64,000 bases of DNA, taken from an uncultured Polaribacter sp. Its GTDB lineage: Bacteria; Bacteroidota; Bacteroidia; Flavobacteriales; Flavobacteriaceae. Position 1 is the first letter of the stretch; every line of letters starts with the position of its first letter. The DNA is taken from the NCBI GenBank assembly GCA_943788045.1, contig CALSOT010000005.1, positions 200,789 to 264,788 on the forward strand, given 5' to 3'. The position numbers and the translations under genes were made by a program. The notes under the pieces are model-generated. The model did no database searches. It was not told the DNA's origin and was given only the letters and a program-made list of their open reading frames with translations. Positions 37,766-46,844 of this stretch are shown here, piece after piece.

Positions 37766-37788
37766 TATATTTGTACAAACGTTTGCGC
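37766..37788 (+). promoter_or_regulatory. lacI-type gene promoter (-7 TATATTTG) overlapped by operator O2
   Basis: TATATTTG (37766-37773) matches TAnnTTTG exactly, with TTA (37744-37746) at 19 bp as a possible -33 box. The palindrome CAAACGTTTG (37776-37785) begins 2 bp downstream, covering the expected transcription start. Repressor bound here would block the promoter, so autoregulation is predicted. Confidence 0.75.
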
Positions 37789-37803
37789 AAATATATAAAA
37801 AAA

Positions 37804-38829
37804 ATGAAAACCTCGAAGAAAACTAGTATAAAAGATATTGCAAATGTTTTAGGGGTTTCTCCCTCAACTGTTTCTAGAGCTTTAAATAATAGTTCAAGAA
37901 TTAGCCATAAGACGAGAGTTGCTGTGCAGCAGATGGCTGAAAAATTAGGGTATCAACCCAATCAACTAGCAAATGCATTAAGAAGTGGTAAAAGTTATTT
38001 AGTTGGCGTTATAATTCCCAGAAATAATAGTGCTTTTTTTTCTTCAGTTGTTGAAAATATTGAGAAAGTTCTAAACAAAGAGGGGTATAATATTATTATT
38101 GCGTTATCCTATGAGTCTTATGAGAAAGAGTGTAATAATATTGATTCATTGTTGTTTACTCAGGTTGATGGTATTATTGCATCCATAGCAAATGAAACAA
38201 TAGAGTTAGATTATTATAAAAAAATAAAAGCGAAAGGAATACCGTTGATTTTATTCGATAGAGGAGGAGATGATTTAGAAGTTGATTATGTTGGAATTGA
38301 TGATTATAATAGCAGTCACATTATTATTGATCATTTAGTTGTGCGAGGATGTAAAAAAATAGCACATATTTCAGGCTTTAGTCATAAGCGTATATACAAA
38401 CATCGTCTGATGGGGTATAGAGATGCTCTTCAAAAAAATAATTTACAATTAAACGAAAGATTAATTATTGAAAGCAATCTAAGAATTGAGGATGGTAGAA
38501 GAGTTATGAAACAGTTTCTTGAGCTGTCAGAAAGACCTGACGCTGTATATGCAGCAGGAGATTTTGCAGCTTTAGGGGCTTTACAAGTTTTGTTAGAGAA
38601 TGGGGTAAAGGTTCCTCAAGAGATTGCTTTAGTTGGTTTTTCAAATGAGTCTTTTACATCTTATGTTAGTCCTCCAATTTCTACCATCAACCAACATAGT
38701 GAGCAAATTGGAAAAAAAGCAGCTGAACTATTTTTAGAAAGAATTAAAAACCCGTCTCAAGAAGAAGGGGTGAGTAAAGTAATAATTGATGCTGAATTAA
38801 TTGTGAGGGGTTCCTCTGATAAAAATTAA
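37804..38829 (+). CDS. LacI/GalR-family transcriptional regulator
   Basis: 341 residues from ATG 37804. The frame extends upstream to a TTG at 37771, but that region is the promoter/operator. N-terminal helix-turn-helix SIKDIANVLGVSPSTVSRALN (about 8-28) with the hinge LGYQPNQLANALRSGKS. Periplasmic-binding-protein-like effector domain starting VGVIIPRNNSAFF, ending AELIVRGS. Divergent from the LgoD-uxaA-uxaB-lactonase-SDR-fucP-mutarotase-sulfatase operon, with two identical operators between, so it most likely represses that operon and itself until a fucose or galactose derivative binds. Confidence 0.92.
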   Translation: MKTSKKTSIKDIANVLGVSPSTVSRALNNSSRISHKTRVAVQQMAEKLGYQPNQLANALRSGKSYLVGVIIPRNNSAFFSSVVENIEKVLNKEGYNIIIALSYESYEKECNNIDSLLFTQVDGIIASIANETIELDYYKKIKAKGIPLILFDRGGDDLEVDYVGIDDYNSSHIIIDHLVVRGCKKIAHISGFSHKRIYKHRLMGYRDALQKNNLQLNERLIIESNLRIEDGRRVMKQFLELSERPDAVYAAGDFAALGALQVLLENGVKVPQEIALVGFSNESFTSYVSPPISTINQHSEQIGKKAAELFLERIKNPSQEEGVSKVIIDAELIVRGSSDKN

Positions 38830-38846
38830 AATAAAAGAATAAAATA

Positions 38847-39222
38847 ATGAGTATATCTAATCTAATCTTTTTCTTTATTTTGATTTTTATAGTTTCTTGA
38901 AAACAAGAGATTGTACAAGATTTAAATCAAGATTCGTCTTGTGGCTCATAAAAAGAAATTGCTCTAAAAAAGACGAGTGCTTTGAGTATGGTGTGTTTTA
39001 AATTGGCAAAATTATAATAAGCTCAAGGGTAAATGTTAGAGATCCAAAAATAAGAACAACTAAGGATGGTTCTTTTATGTTCGATCTAACTATGAAAAAA
39101 AGGTTTTACGTCAACTTTTAGAGGTGAAAACTTTGTAGATACTTCATTATTTAATAACGGTTTTAGATGTGTCAAGTGTCTGTTTTTTATCACATTACAT
39201 TGTGGTTTTTCCTGGGCCTAAT
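38847..39222 (+). pseudogene. Formylglycine-generating-enzyme-like lipoprotein gene, decayed
   Basis: ATG 38847 starts a lipoprotein-type signal (MSISNLIFFFILIFIVS) in which the codon where the lipobox Cys belongs is TGA (38898-38900). The frame then continues KQEIVQDLNQDSSCGS before another stop. After about 80 bp comes coding-like sequence (KDGSFMFDLTMKK, and after a frame change FRGENFVDTSLFNNGFRCVK) resembling the C-terminus of FGE/SUMF1-type enzymes (GGSF...DTS...GFRCV). The whole middle of the gene is missing. Together this looks like a dead sulfatase-maturation gene with a nonsense codon, a large internal deletion and a frameshift. Identification rests on short motifs only. Confidence 0.55.
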
Positions 39223-39327
39223 GGTTAGCATTGTTACATAGTTGTTATTTTTTGTGAGAAATACGTAGAGCCCATTTTCGTTTTAAGTTTTAATTTTACA
39301 TCTAGAATAAATTTTAAATCATACATA

Positions 39328-40911
39328 ATGAAAATTAAACTTCTATTATTGCTAGTGTTATTAAGTTCTTCAAACGGTTTTTCTCAAGAAAAATACGAAC
39401 CAACTTGGGATTCTCTAGACAAAAGAGAAACGCCTGCATGGTTTAGTGACGCTAAATTCGGGATATTCATTCATTGGGGATTATACTCTGTGCCGGGTTA
39501 TACTAATAAAGGGACTTATGCAGAATGGTATTGGAATGCACTTAATGAAGACCCTAATACCCCAAAGAAACACAGAAGGGAGCGTCATGAAGCAATTACC
39601 AAATTTCATAATAAACAATACGGTAAAGACTTTAAATATTCAGAATTTAAAAAAGACTTTAAGGCTGAGTTTTTTAATCCAGAAGAATGGGCGTCTGTAT
39701 TTAAAAGATCAGGAGCAAAATATGTTGTTTTAACATCTAAACATCATGATGGGTATTGTTTGTATCCAAGTAAAGAAGCTTCTACAAGTTTCGGGATGCC
39801 ATGGAATTCAGTAGTATCGGGTCCTAAAAGAGATCTTGCGGGAGACTTAACAAAGGCAGTTCGTGCAGAAGGTATAAAAATGGGTATGTATTATTCTATT
39901 TGGGATTGGTACAATCCATATTGGACAAAAAGGCAACAAAAAATTCTAAGTTCAGGTAGTTTATCTGTGGATACGAAAGCAAAGGGAGGTAAGAAAAGTA
40001 AATACTCTAAAAAAGAAATTGCTGCTGCTGAAGCTGGTTTAGATAAATACATTCATGAAGTAATGTATCCGCAAGTAAAACAATTGGTAAATGATTATGA
40101 ACCTGCTTTGTTATTTTCTGACGGAGATTGGTGGATGGATTATAAAAAATGGCAAACACTACCACTATTAAGTTGGGCGTATAACAATGCGCCAAACAAA
40201 GATGAATTGGTTATTAACGATCGTTGGGGAAAAGTAAGAGGAGAGCATGGTAATTATTACACTACAGAGTATGGTTCTGGTTTTTCTGATGGTACTAAAC
40301 CATGGGAAGAGAATAGAGGGATCGGTATGTCGTTTGGTATTAATAGAATAGAGAATATTGATGATTACAGAACCGAAAAAGAATTAATATTTATGTTAAT
40401 GGATATTGTAAGTCGTGGAGGTAATTTATTGCTAAATATTGGGCCTAATGCAGATGGAACTATTCCGGTTATCATGCAAGAAAGATTGCTAGAAATTGGA
40501 AATTGGTTAAATGTTTACGGAGAAGGAGTTTATGATACAAAACAATGGATTAAAGATGCGCAATGGAGTGAAGGTGCTAAGCCTGTATTTTCAAAAAGTG
40601 ACTTTCATGGAGGTTTTCCGATTTATCAAATGACAATAGATCCAAAAGAGGGCGATGCTGTAAAAGAATTTTGGTTCTCGCAGAAAGAAGGGAATCTATA
40701 TGCATTTTCGCCAGAATGGCCTAAGACATCCTCAATTGTCATAAATGATGTCGTTCCTACCTCTAAAACGATAGTAACTTTAATGGGCTGTAATAAAGAG
40801 TTGCCTTATATTAAGACGAATAAGGGAATCAAAATTGATGTTTCATCAATTAGCATTAGAGACTTAAAATCACAATTTGTTTTTGGTTTTAAATTATCTA
40901 ATATTAAATAA
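39328..40911 (+). CDS. GH29 alpha-L-fucosidase, exported
   Basis: 527 residues, SPI signal (MKIKLLLLLVLLSSSNGFSQ). FGIFIHWGLYSVPG (44-57), SKHHDGYCLYPS (137-148), LLFSDGDWW with probable nucleophile Asp265, NLLLNIGPNADGTIP at the barrel end. A Lys/Ser-rich insertion (about 200-240) separates the HHDG-bearing half from the nucleophile strand; it is absent from the other three fucosidases here. It is followed after 14 bp by the GH141-like gene, so both are one transcript. Predicted to remove alpha-L-fucose from oligosaccharides in the periplasm. Confidence 0.94.
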   Translation: MKIKLLLLLVLLSSSNGFSQEKYEPTWDSLDKRETPAWFSDAKFGIFIHWGLYSVPGYTNKGTYAEWYWNALNEDPNTPKKHRRERHEAITKFHNKQYGKDFKYSEFKKDFKAEFFNPEEWASVFKRSGAKYVVLTSKHHDGYCLYPSKEASTSFGMPWNSVVSGPKRDLAGDLTKAVRAEGIKMGMYYSIWDWYNPYWTKRQQKILSSGSLSVDTKAKGGKKSKYSKKEIAAAEAGLDKYIHEVMYPQVKQLVNDYEPALLFSDGDWWMDYKKWQTLPLLSWAYNNAPNKDELVINDRWGKVRGEHGNYYTTEYGSGFSDGTKPWEENRGIGMSFGINRIENIDDYRTEKELIFMLMDIVSRGGNLLLNIGPNADGTIPVIMQERLLEIGNWLNVYGEGVYDTKQWIKDAQWSEGAKPVFSKSDFHGGFPIYQMTIDPKEGDAVKEFWFSQKEGNLYAFSPEWPKTSSIVINDVVPTSKTIVTLMGCNKELPYIKTNKGIKIDVSSISIRDLKSQFVFGFKLSNIK

Positions 40912-40925
40912 TTAATAAAATATTT

Positions 40926-43397
40926 ATGGGTAAGAGTATTCTTAAAAAACAATTATTGCTATTTGTATCAGTTCTCTATTGTGTGAATTTTAATGCACAA
41001 GAAAAGTATTTTGTAGCTAAAGAAAAGAATGGAGGGAATACATTTTCTGATATTTATAAAGCTCTAGATGTTATTTCTAAAAAAGTTTTAAAAGAAGGGT
41101 ATCCCTCTAATGGAATAGAAATAATTATTAAAGATGGTTATTATAAGATTGATAAAACGATAGAAATAGATAAAAATTTAAATGGTACTTTTCAAAATTC
41201 ACTTGTTATAAAAGCAGAAAATCCAGGTAAAGTACATTTTTTTGGAGGTGAGATTCTCGCGTTAAATGAATTTAAATCATTCAATGCAAAGAAAGCCGGT
41301 TTTAATCTGACCGATAAAAAAGCCGAGGCTAAAATTAAAGTATTCGATTTAAAAAAAGCAGGAATTAAAAGAACTGAATTAGGTTCTTTCTTTAAACATG
41401 GTTATGGTTTTGAGAAGAATCCAAATTTCACAACACCAGCTATGTTGTGGGTAGATGGAGAAAGAATGCATTTATCTAGATGGCCTAATTTAAATGAAGA
41501 TAATGAGTATTACGATAATGTAAATCAGTTTAAAGGGAAGTTTAGTGATGTAAATATTAAAGGAGCTGTTTCTCTTTTGAGTATTGCTGATAAGGGAAAG
41601 AAAAAGCCAAACATGTGGTTTAAAAATAAGGACTACTTGGAGAATAGTGGAGGTACTTTTACAGTAGCTTTCGATCATGCTGCCTCCTGGGAGTTTTATA
41701 AAAAAAACGAAGAGAAAATTTGGTTAGATGGTGTGCTTTCGGCTTCATGGGAATGGGAGTATACAAAAGTAAAGAGAATTGAAAAAAGAAATATTACCCT
41801 AGCAACAGGGGCTAATAGGTCTTTAGGCTTCTTTAGGAAAGTAACACATTTTCATTTTGAAAATGTGCCTGAAGAATTAGATACTCAAGGAGAGTATTTT
41901 ATTGATCGAGAAAAAATGTTACTTTATTTTTATCTACCTGATGACATAAAAGGAAAAACGATTACCCTTTCTACTTTAAATGGAGATATGATTAACATAA
42001 AAGGAGCTTCAAATATTAGAATTGAAGGTTTGGTCTTAGAGTCTGGCAGAGGGAATGGAATCAATATAGTTAATGATGCAAGATGGAAAAAAGTGATCAC
42101 TCAAAGTAATAATATAGTTGTAGAGAGCTGTACAATTAGAAATTTTAATCAATGGGGTGTTTTAGTTCAAGGTCCTTTTAATTCTAAAGTAAATAATTGT
42201 CATATTTATAACCTAGGAGCTGGTGGTGTGAAATTAGGAAAAGATGTAAAAAGTTTCAAATTAGAAAAGGAAAACAATGTTGCGTCAAATAACAAGATAC
42301 ACGACATCGCATTCGATCAAAAATCTCAAGTACCAGGAATCACTTTAGCAGGTTGTGGCAATATTGCTAGAAATAATGAAATTTATGATACACCTCATTT
42401 TGCAATAAAAATGAAGTTTGCAAATGATTGTATTGCAGAGAATAATTATATGCATGATTTACCACAGTACCATCATTTTGATGGAGGAGCATTATATTTA
42501 GCAACGGGAGGACAGTTTTATAATAGAGGTAATCAAATACGTGACAATTATTTTGAGAATATTGCTACCAATGGAGCTTATTTAGATAATTATACCATGG
42601 GTAATAGTGTGTTTGGTAATGTGTTTTACAATGTGGGAAATAGTACCAAGGGATCAAAAAATGGTGCTGTATATATTCACGGAGGAGGACAAAATATAGT
42701 CGAAAATAATATAGCGATAGATTGTCCTTACGCTTATAAAACAGGGTCACATATTGTTAAAGCACCTAATACCACTAATTATTTAAATTTATGGTATCAA
42801 GATGCAGAATTATTTAAACTAGGCTCACCACTTTATACGAAATATGTGAGTCATTATCCAGCGCTAAAGGATTTTCTTCATAAACTACATAATTCACCGG
42901 ATGTTATAAATAAACATGTAGAAAATAAAAATATAAAAGCTATTTCATCTCCCAAAAATAAGAAGTCACAAATAAATTTTTATGATTTAAAAGGGGTTGA
43001 AGCACATTTAAATAGAGATGCGTTAACTGCAAATTGGTTAAATTGGTTTCAGTTGAGATATCAGTCTACTACTTTTAAAAATAATGCATATGTTTTTACT
43101 TCAGAGAAGTATGTGCCAAATTTTAATGGGGTTGCAAAAGGGGTAAAAGGTGCTTTTAAATTAGGTGGAGAAACCGGAGTTTTTGAAATGGCGTCATATA
43201 ATCTCAAGCAAAATGGAAGAACAAAAAAAATTACCAATCATGTATTTCAAGGAAATAAATGGGTAAAGGATTCTTTAGATCTTTTTGGTCAATATTCTGA
43301 AGATGGTAAATTTATTTTTAATGATAGTATAGCGGTAGCTAGTATCAAAGGCTTTACTCATATTAATTTTTCTAGAATAGGAATTCTAAAGCAATAG
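40926..43397 (+). CDS. Right-handed beta-helix glycoside hydrolase, GH141-like
   Basis: 823 residues, signal peptide ending NFNAQ. An N-terminal domain (about 25-130) resembles the start of GH141-type proteins (EIIIKDGYYKIDKTIEI, FFGGEI). AMLWVDGERMHLSRWPN follows near 175 and YFIDREKMLLYFYLPDD near 325. Then there is a parallel beta-helix with repeated NNxI/NNxI..I turns (about 350-610: ASNNKIHDIAF, ARNNEIYDTPH, AENNYMHDLPQ). GH141 is known to include an alpha-L-fucosidase and a xylanase. With GH29 directly upstream in the same transcript, a fucosidase or fucan-cleaving role fits. Exact linkage unknown; other beta-helix families are possible. Confidence 0.7.
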   Translation: MGKSILKKQLLLFVSVLYCVNFNAQEKYFVAKEKNGGNTFSDIYKALDVISKKVLKEGYPSNGIEIIIKDGYYKIDKTIEIDKNLNGTFQNSLVIKAENPGKVHFFGGEILALNEFKSFNAKKAGFNLTDKKAEAKIKVFDLKKAGIKRTELGSFFKHGYGFEKNPNFTTPAMLWVDGERMHLSRWPNLNEDNEYYDNVNQFKGKFSDVNIKGAVSLLSIADKGKKKPNMWFKNKDYLENSGGTFTVAFDHAASWEFYKKNEEKIWLDGVLSASWEWEYTKVKRIEKRNITLATGANRSLGFFRKVTHFHFENVPEELDTQGEYFIDREKMLLYFYLPDDIKGKTITLSTLNGDMINIKGASNIRIEGLVLESGRGNGINIVNDARWKKVITQSNNIVVESCTIRNFNQWGVLVQGPFNSKVNNCHIYNLGAGGVKLGKDVKSFKLEKENNVASNNKIHDIAFDQKSQVPGITLAGCGNIARNNEIYDTPHFAIKMKFANDCIAENNYMHDLPQYHHFDGGALYLATGGQFYNRGNQIRDNYFENIATNGAYLDNYTMGNSVFGNVFYNVGNSTKGSKNGAVYIHGGGQNIVENNIAIDCPYAYKTGSHIVKAPNTTNYLNLWYQDAELFKLGSPLYTKYVSHYPALKDFLHKLHNSPDVINKHVENKNIKAISSPKNKKSQINFYDLKGVEAHLNRDALTANWLNWFQLRYQSTTFKNNAYVFTSEKYVPNFNGVAKGVKGAFKLGGETGVFEMASYNLKQNGRTKKITNHVFQGNKWVKDSLDLFGQYSEDGKFIFNDSIAVASIKGFTHINFSRIGILKQ

Positions 43398-43463
43398 ATA
43401 ATTGTAAAACACAGCAATATACCGAGGTTTTATTGAGTGTTGGGTGATTTTTTAATTATAATA

Positions 43464-43530
43464 ATGTGCTAAATGTGTCATTAATTGTTTCATTTCGGCT
43501 CAAGAAAAACAGTGTTTATTCTTAGATTTA
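43464..43530 (+). promoter_or_regulatory. Shared upstream element A plus -7 box of susC-2
   Basis: Tandem repeats ATGTGCTAA-ATGTGTCAT start at 43464 and 43473, followed by CATTTCGGCTCAAG and ending near AAACAG (43512). TAGATTTA (43523-43530) is the likely -7, one base from TAnnTTTG. Almost the same sequence precedes the GH29 at 51275 and a third related copy precedes the gene at 60607, all at matching spacing (second ATGTG to -7: 50, 51 and 50 bp). Probable activator-binding site for the sulfated-glycan regulon. Confidence 0.75.
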
Positions 43531-43580
43531 CGATATACTTACAGTATTCAATTAACTTTTAAACTTAAATAGATCAACTA

Positions 43581-46500
43581 ATGAAAAAAATATTTTTTAG
43601 ACAATTATTTCTTAAAAATTTTTTGTTTTGTGTTCTGTTTTTTACAAGTGCTTTTCAGCTTGTAAATGCACAAACAAATATCTTAAAGGGAATTGTTTTT
43701 TCCGATGATGGACAGCCTTTGCCGGAGGCAAGTGTAGTGGTTACTGGGTCCTCTAAAGGAGTAGTTACAGATTTTGATGGGAATTTCACGATTAGTGTTC
43801 CTGCAGATGCAAAAACTATTTCTGTATCTTATTTAGGGTTTAAATCTCAGTTAGTTGCTTATTTAGGTCAAGAAACTATAAAAGTTGTACTAAAGTCAGA
43901 TGACAATTTATTAGAAGAAGTTGTAGTAGTGGGATATGGGACGCAAAAAATTAAAGATGTTACAGGGTCAATTTCGCAAGTGAAAGCTGCGGATGTAGAA
44001 AAAACGACAAATACAACTATAGAAGAAGCTTTGGCGGGTAGAGTAGCTGGGTTAAATACTATATCAACAGATGGAACACCGGGTGCAGGTATGAGAATTC
44101 GTATTCGAGGAGGTACATCTATTAATGCATCAAATGAACCTTTATACGTAATAGACGGTATTCCAATAGAAGCAGATTATGGTATAGCTAATGGACCTGA
44201 AGATGATATGTCTGCTACAGAAAGCTCTCCGTTATCAAATTTAGACCCATCGAATATTGAATCTATAGAGGTTTTAAAAGATGCTTCAGCGGCTGCTATA
44301 TATGGTTCTAGAGGTGCAAATGGTGTAATTATTATTACAACCAAAAGAGGTAAGATAGGTAAATCTACAATATCTATAGAAGCGAGTACCTCTGTTAGTC
44401 TAGTTCCAAAAAATAGATTTGTTAATCTCATGGATGTTTCAGAATGGGGAGCGTGGCACATAAAACGAAAATATTATAATATAGCTAACTTTAATGATGG
44501 CATTTGGAATGGAGGTAATGAAACGATCACAGATCCTATAATCTCAGATGGAACTATAGAGAAATTACCATCTGAATGGCAATCTGATTTTAATTCAATG
44601 GGGAGCACCGACTGGCAAAAAGAATATTATAGAGTAGGTGTTATAAAAAAGTATGCAATTGGTTTCTCTGGAGGTGATGAAAAAATGTTGTACAACATAA
44701 GAGGAAGTTACTTGGAAAATGGAGGCGCAATTAGGAACTCAACATTTAAGAGGTATAATTTAAATGTGAACTTAAAAAATACTATTTCAGATAAATTTAG
44801 CGTTAAGACGGTTTTGTCGCCTAGTTTTGTTAAGAAAAGAGGGCCTTCTACGGGAGGTAATTTTAATCAACGTAACATGGGAGCTGTCTTAAGAGTCTTT
44901 ACAAGAAGACCAGATAGAGGACCGGGTGTTTTTGAGGATGATGAAGTAGAAAATGGTGGTATTTGGGTAGATCCAATTACACAAGATCAAATTAACAAAA
45001 ACGATAATAATACAACTGATTTTTTAGGAAATACTTTGTTGACTTATGAAGTAGTGCCTAATTTAAAAGCTTCTGTTCGTTTAGGAGGAAGAATGCAAGA
45101 CGGTAAAGCTGAAAGATATTTTTCTAAGAGATTTGGTAGAGGAAATAGAGAAAATGGTGTAGGTACAAAGTACCATTATCAAATATTAGGGTGGAACAAT
45201 CAAAACATGTTAACCTATTCTAATAATTTTGGGAAACATAGATTAACAGCCTTGGCTGCTTTCACTCAAAATTATACTGAGAAGGAAAATGAATACATGT
45301 ATTCTACGAATTTTGAGATAGAAACTTTAGGTTTTGAAGCTTTACAGTATGGTTTAGAGCCAAGGCCAACAATTACAACCACTCAGATTAATGTGTTGAA
45401 ATCATATTTAGGAAGAATAAATTATGGTTTCAATAATAAGTACAACTTAACTTTGTCTTTAAGAGCAGATGGTACCTCTAAATTTATACAGAATAAATGG
45501 GGGTATTTCCCTGCAGCAGCATTTTCTTGGAATGTGAGTAGAGAAAAATTCTTAAAAAAATCAAAGACTATTTCTAATTTAAAGTTAAGGTTAAGTTACG
45601 GACAAACAGGTAACCAAGGTATACCAACATATGGTCCTTATGCAGAGCTAGATCCTTCTAATTATGTTTTAAACGATTTGACTGCGGCTGGTGTATCAAC
45701 ATCTCAATTAGAAAATCCAGATTTGGTTTGGGAATTTACAGACCAATATGACGCTGGTATAGACTTAGGGTTGTTTGATGGTAGAGTTAAATTGAGTGTA
45801 GATGCTTATTATAAGCGTACAGAAGATATGCTTTTAAAACAACCTATACCAATGTCCTCTGGTTTTAGTTCTCGATTAACAAATATTGGAAACTTAGAAA
45901 ATAAGGGATTAGAGTTTACCTTAAATACGATTAACGTAGATAAAGATGATTTTCAATGGACGACTAATTTTACCTTATCTTCAAATACAAATAAAGTGCT
46001 ATCTCTTGGAGGAGTTGATCAACAGTTGTTTGGAGATCAATTTACATCAAATCAGCAAACAGGTATCATGAGGGTCGGAGAATCTTTAGGTGGTTGGTAT
46101 GGTTATGAAACAAATGGTGTGTTTACTTATGATGATTTTCAATCGGACACAGATGGAAATCCAATCTACGAAAATGGCTATCCTGTTTTAAATGAAAATT
46201 CAGAGTATTTACCAGGTAGTTTAAGAAGAACAACAACCATACCTGCTTTTTATGGAGATTTAAAATATAAAGACCAAAATGGTGATGGTGTAATCAATGA
46301 CGAGGATAAAGTTATAATTGCAAATACACAACCAAAGTTTTTTGGAGGTTTGTTTAATGAATTTTCAATTGGAAGATTTAATTTAGGTTTATTTCTAACC
46401 TTCAAGTATGACTTCGATGTAATAAATGGGAATCCATACTCTTTAAACCGATTAGGGCCTAACAATAATAGATTCGATTATTTAAATGATGCTTGGACAC

Positions 46501-46826
46501 CAGAAAATTCTGATACAAATCAGATAAGAGCAGATTATACAGATCAAGCATTTAACTCTACTTACGTAGAGGATGGTTCTTACATTAGGCTTCAAAGTGT
46601 TAATCTCTCTTATAATTTACCAACAGATTTAGCAGCCAAAATCGGAATGCAAAGCCTTAAGCTATTTACAAATATTGACAATTTAGCTATTTGGACAAAA
46701 TATTCTGGTTATGACCCAGAAGTAAGTGTCGCTAGAGGTCAGAGGTCTATTACTTCAGCAAATTTAGATTATGGTGCATATCCGAGAACAACCAACATTT
46801 CTATGGGAGTTAGATTAGGATTTTAA
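43581..46826 (+). CDS. susC: SusC/RagA-family TonB-dependent transporter (pair 2)
   Basis: 1081 residues. Signal peptide ends near LVNAQ (about residue 31), CarboxypepD_reg-like domain about 34-110 (KGIVFSDDGQPLPEASVVV), plug from VVVGYGTQKIKDVTGSI with IEVLKDASAAAIYGSRGANG, barrel ending in GVRLGF. There is no STN domain, so no local sigma-factor circuit. It imports oligosaccharides with its SusD partner 18 bp downstream. Clearly distinct from pair 1, so the two transporters may take different oligosaccharides of the same polysaccharide. Regulated through element A. Confidence 0.96.
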   Translation: MKKIFFRQLFLKNFLFCVLFFTSAFQLVNAQTNILKGIVFSDDGQPLPEASVVVTGSSKGVVTDFDGNFTISVPADAKTISVSYLGFKSQLVAYLGQETIKVVLKSDDNLLEEVVVVGYGTQKIKDVTGSISQVKAADVEKTTNTTIEEALAGRVAGLNTISTDGTPGAGMRIRIRGGTSINASNEPLYVIDGIPIEADYGIANGPEDDMSATESSPLSNLDPSNIESIEVLKDASAAAIYGSRGANGVIIITTKRGKIGKSTISIEASTSVSLVPKNRFVNLMDVSEWGAWHIKRKYYNIANFNDGIWNGGNETITDPIISDGTIEKLPSEWQSDFNSMGSTDWQKEYYRVGVIKKYAIGFSGGDEKMLYNIRGSYLENGGAIRNSTFKRYNLNVNLKNTISDKFSVKTVLSPSFVKKRGPSTGGNFNQRNMGAVLRVFTRRPDRGPGVFEDDEVENGGIWVDPITQDQINKNDNNTTDFLGNTLLTYEVVPNLKASVRLGGRMQDGKAERYFSKRFGRGNRENGVGTKYHYQILGWNNQNMLTYSNNFGKHRLTALAAFTQNYTEKENEYMYSTNFEIETLGFEALQYGLEPRPTITTTQINVLKSYLGRINYGFNNKYNLTLSLRADGTSKFIQNKWGYFPAAAFSWNVSREKFLKKSKTISNLKLRLSYGQTGNQGIPTYGPYAELDPSNYVLNDLTAAGVSTSQLENPDLVWEFTDQYDAGIDLGLFDGRVKLSVDAYYKRTEDMLLKQPIPMSSGFSSRLTNIGNLENKGLEFTLNTINVDKDDFQWTTNFTLSSNTNKVLSLGGVDQQLFGDQFTSNQQTGIMRVGESLGGWYGYETNGVFTYDDFQSDTDGNPIYENGYPVLNENSEYLPGSLRRTTTIPAFYGDLKYKDQNGDGVINDEDKVIIANTQPKFFGGLFNEFSIGRFNLGLFLTFKYDFDVINGNPYSLNRLGPNNNRFDYLNDAWTPENSDTNQIRADYTDQAFNSTYVEDGSYIRLQSVNLSYNLPTDLAAKIGMQSLKLFTNIDNLAIWTKYSGYDPEVSVARGQRSITSANLDYGAYPRTTNISMGVRLGF

Positions 46827-46844
46827 TAAAAAAAATAAGAGATT

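Noticed and set aside
39167..39233. ATGTGTCAAGTGTC with TAGCATTG 59 bp downstream, before the GH29 at 39328
   Set aside because: Only the first third resembles the element, TTTCG is missing and the -7 has a mismatch; it also overlaps the FGE-like remnant. Kept as a weak possibility only.
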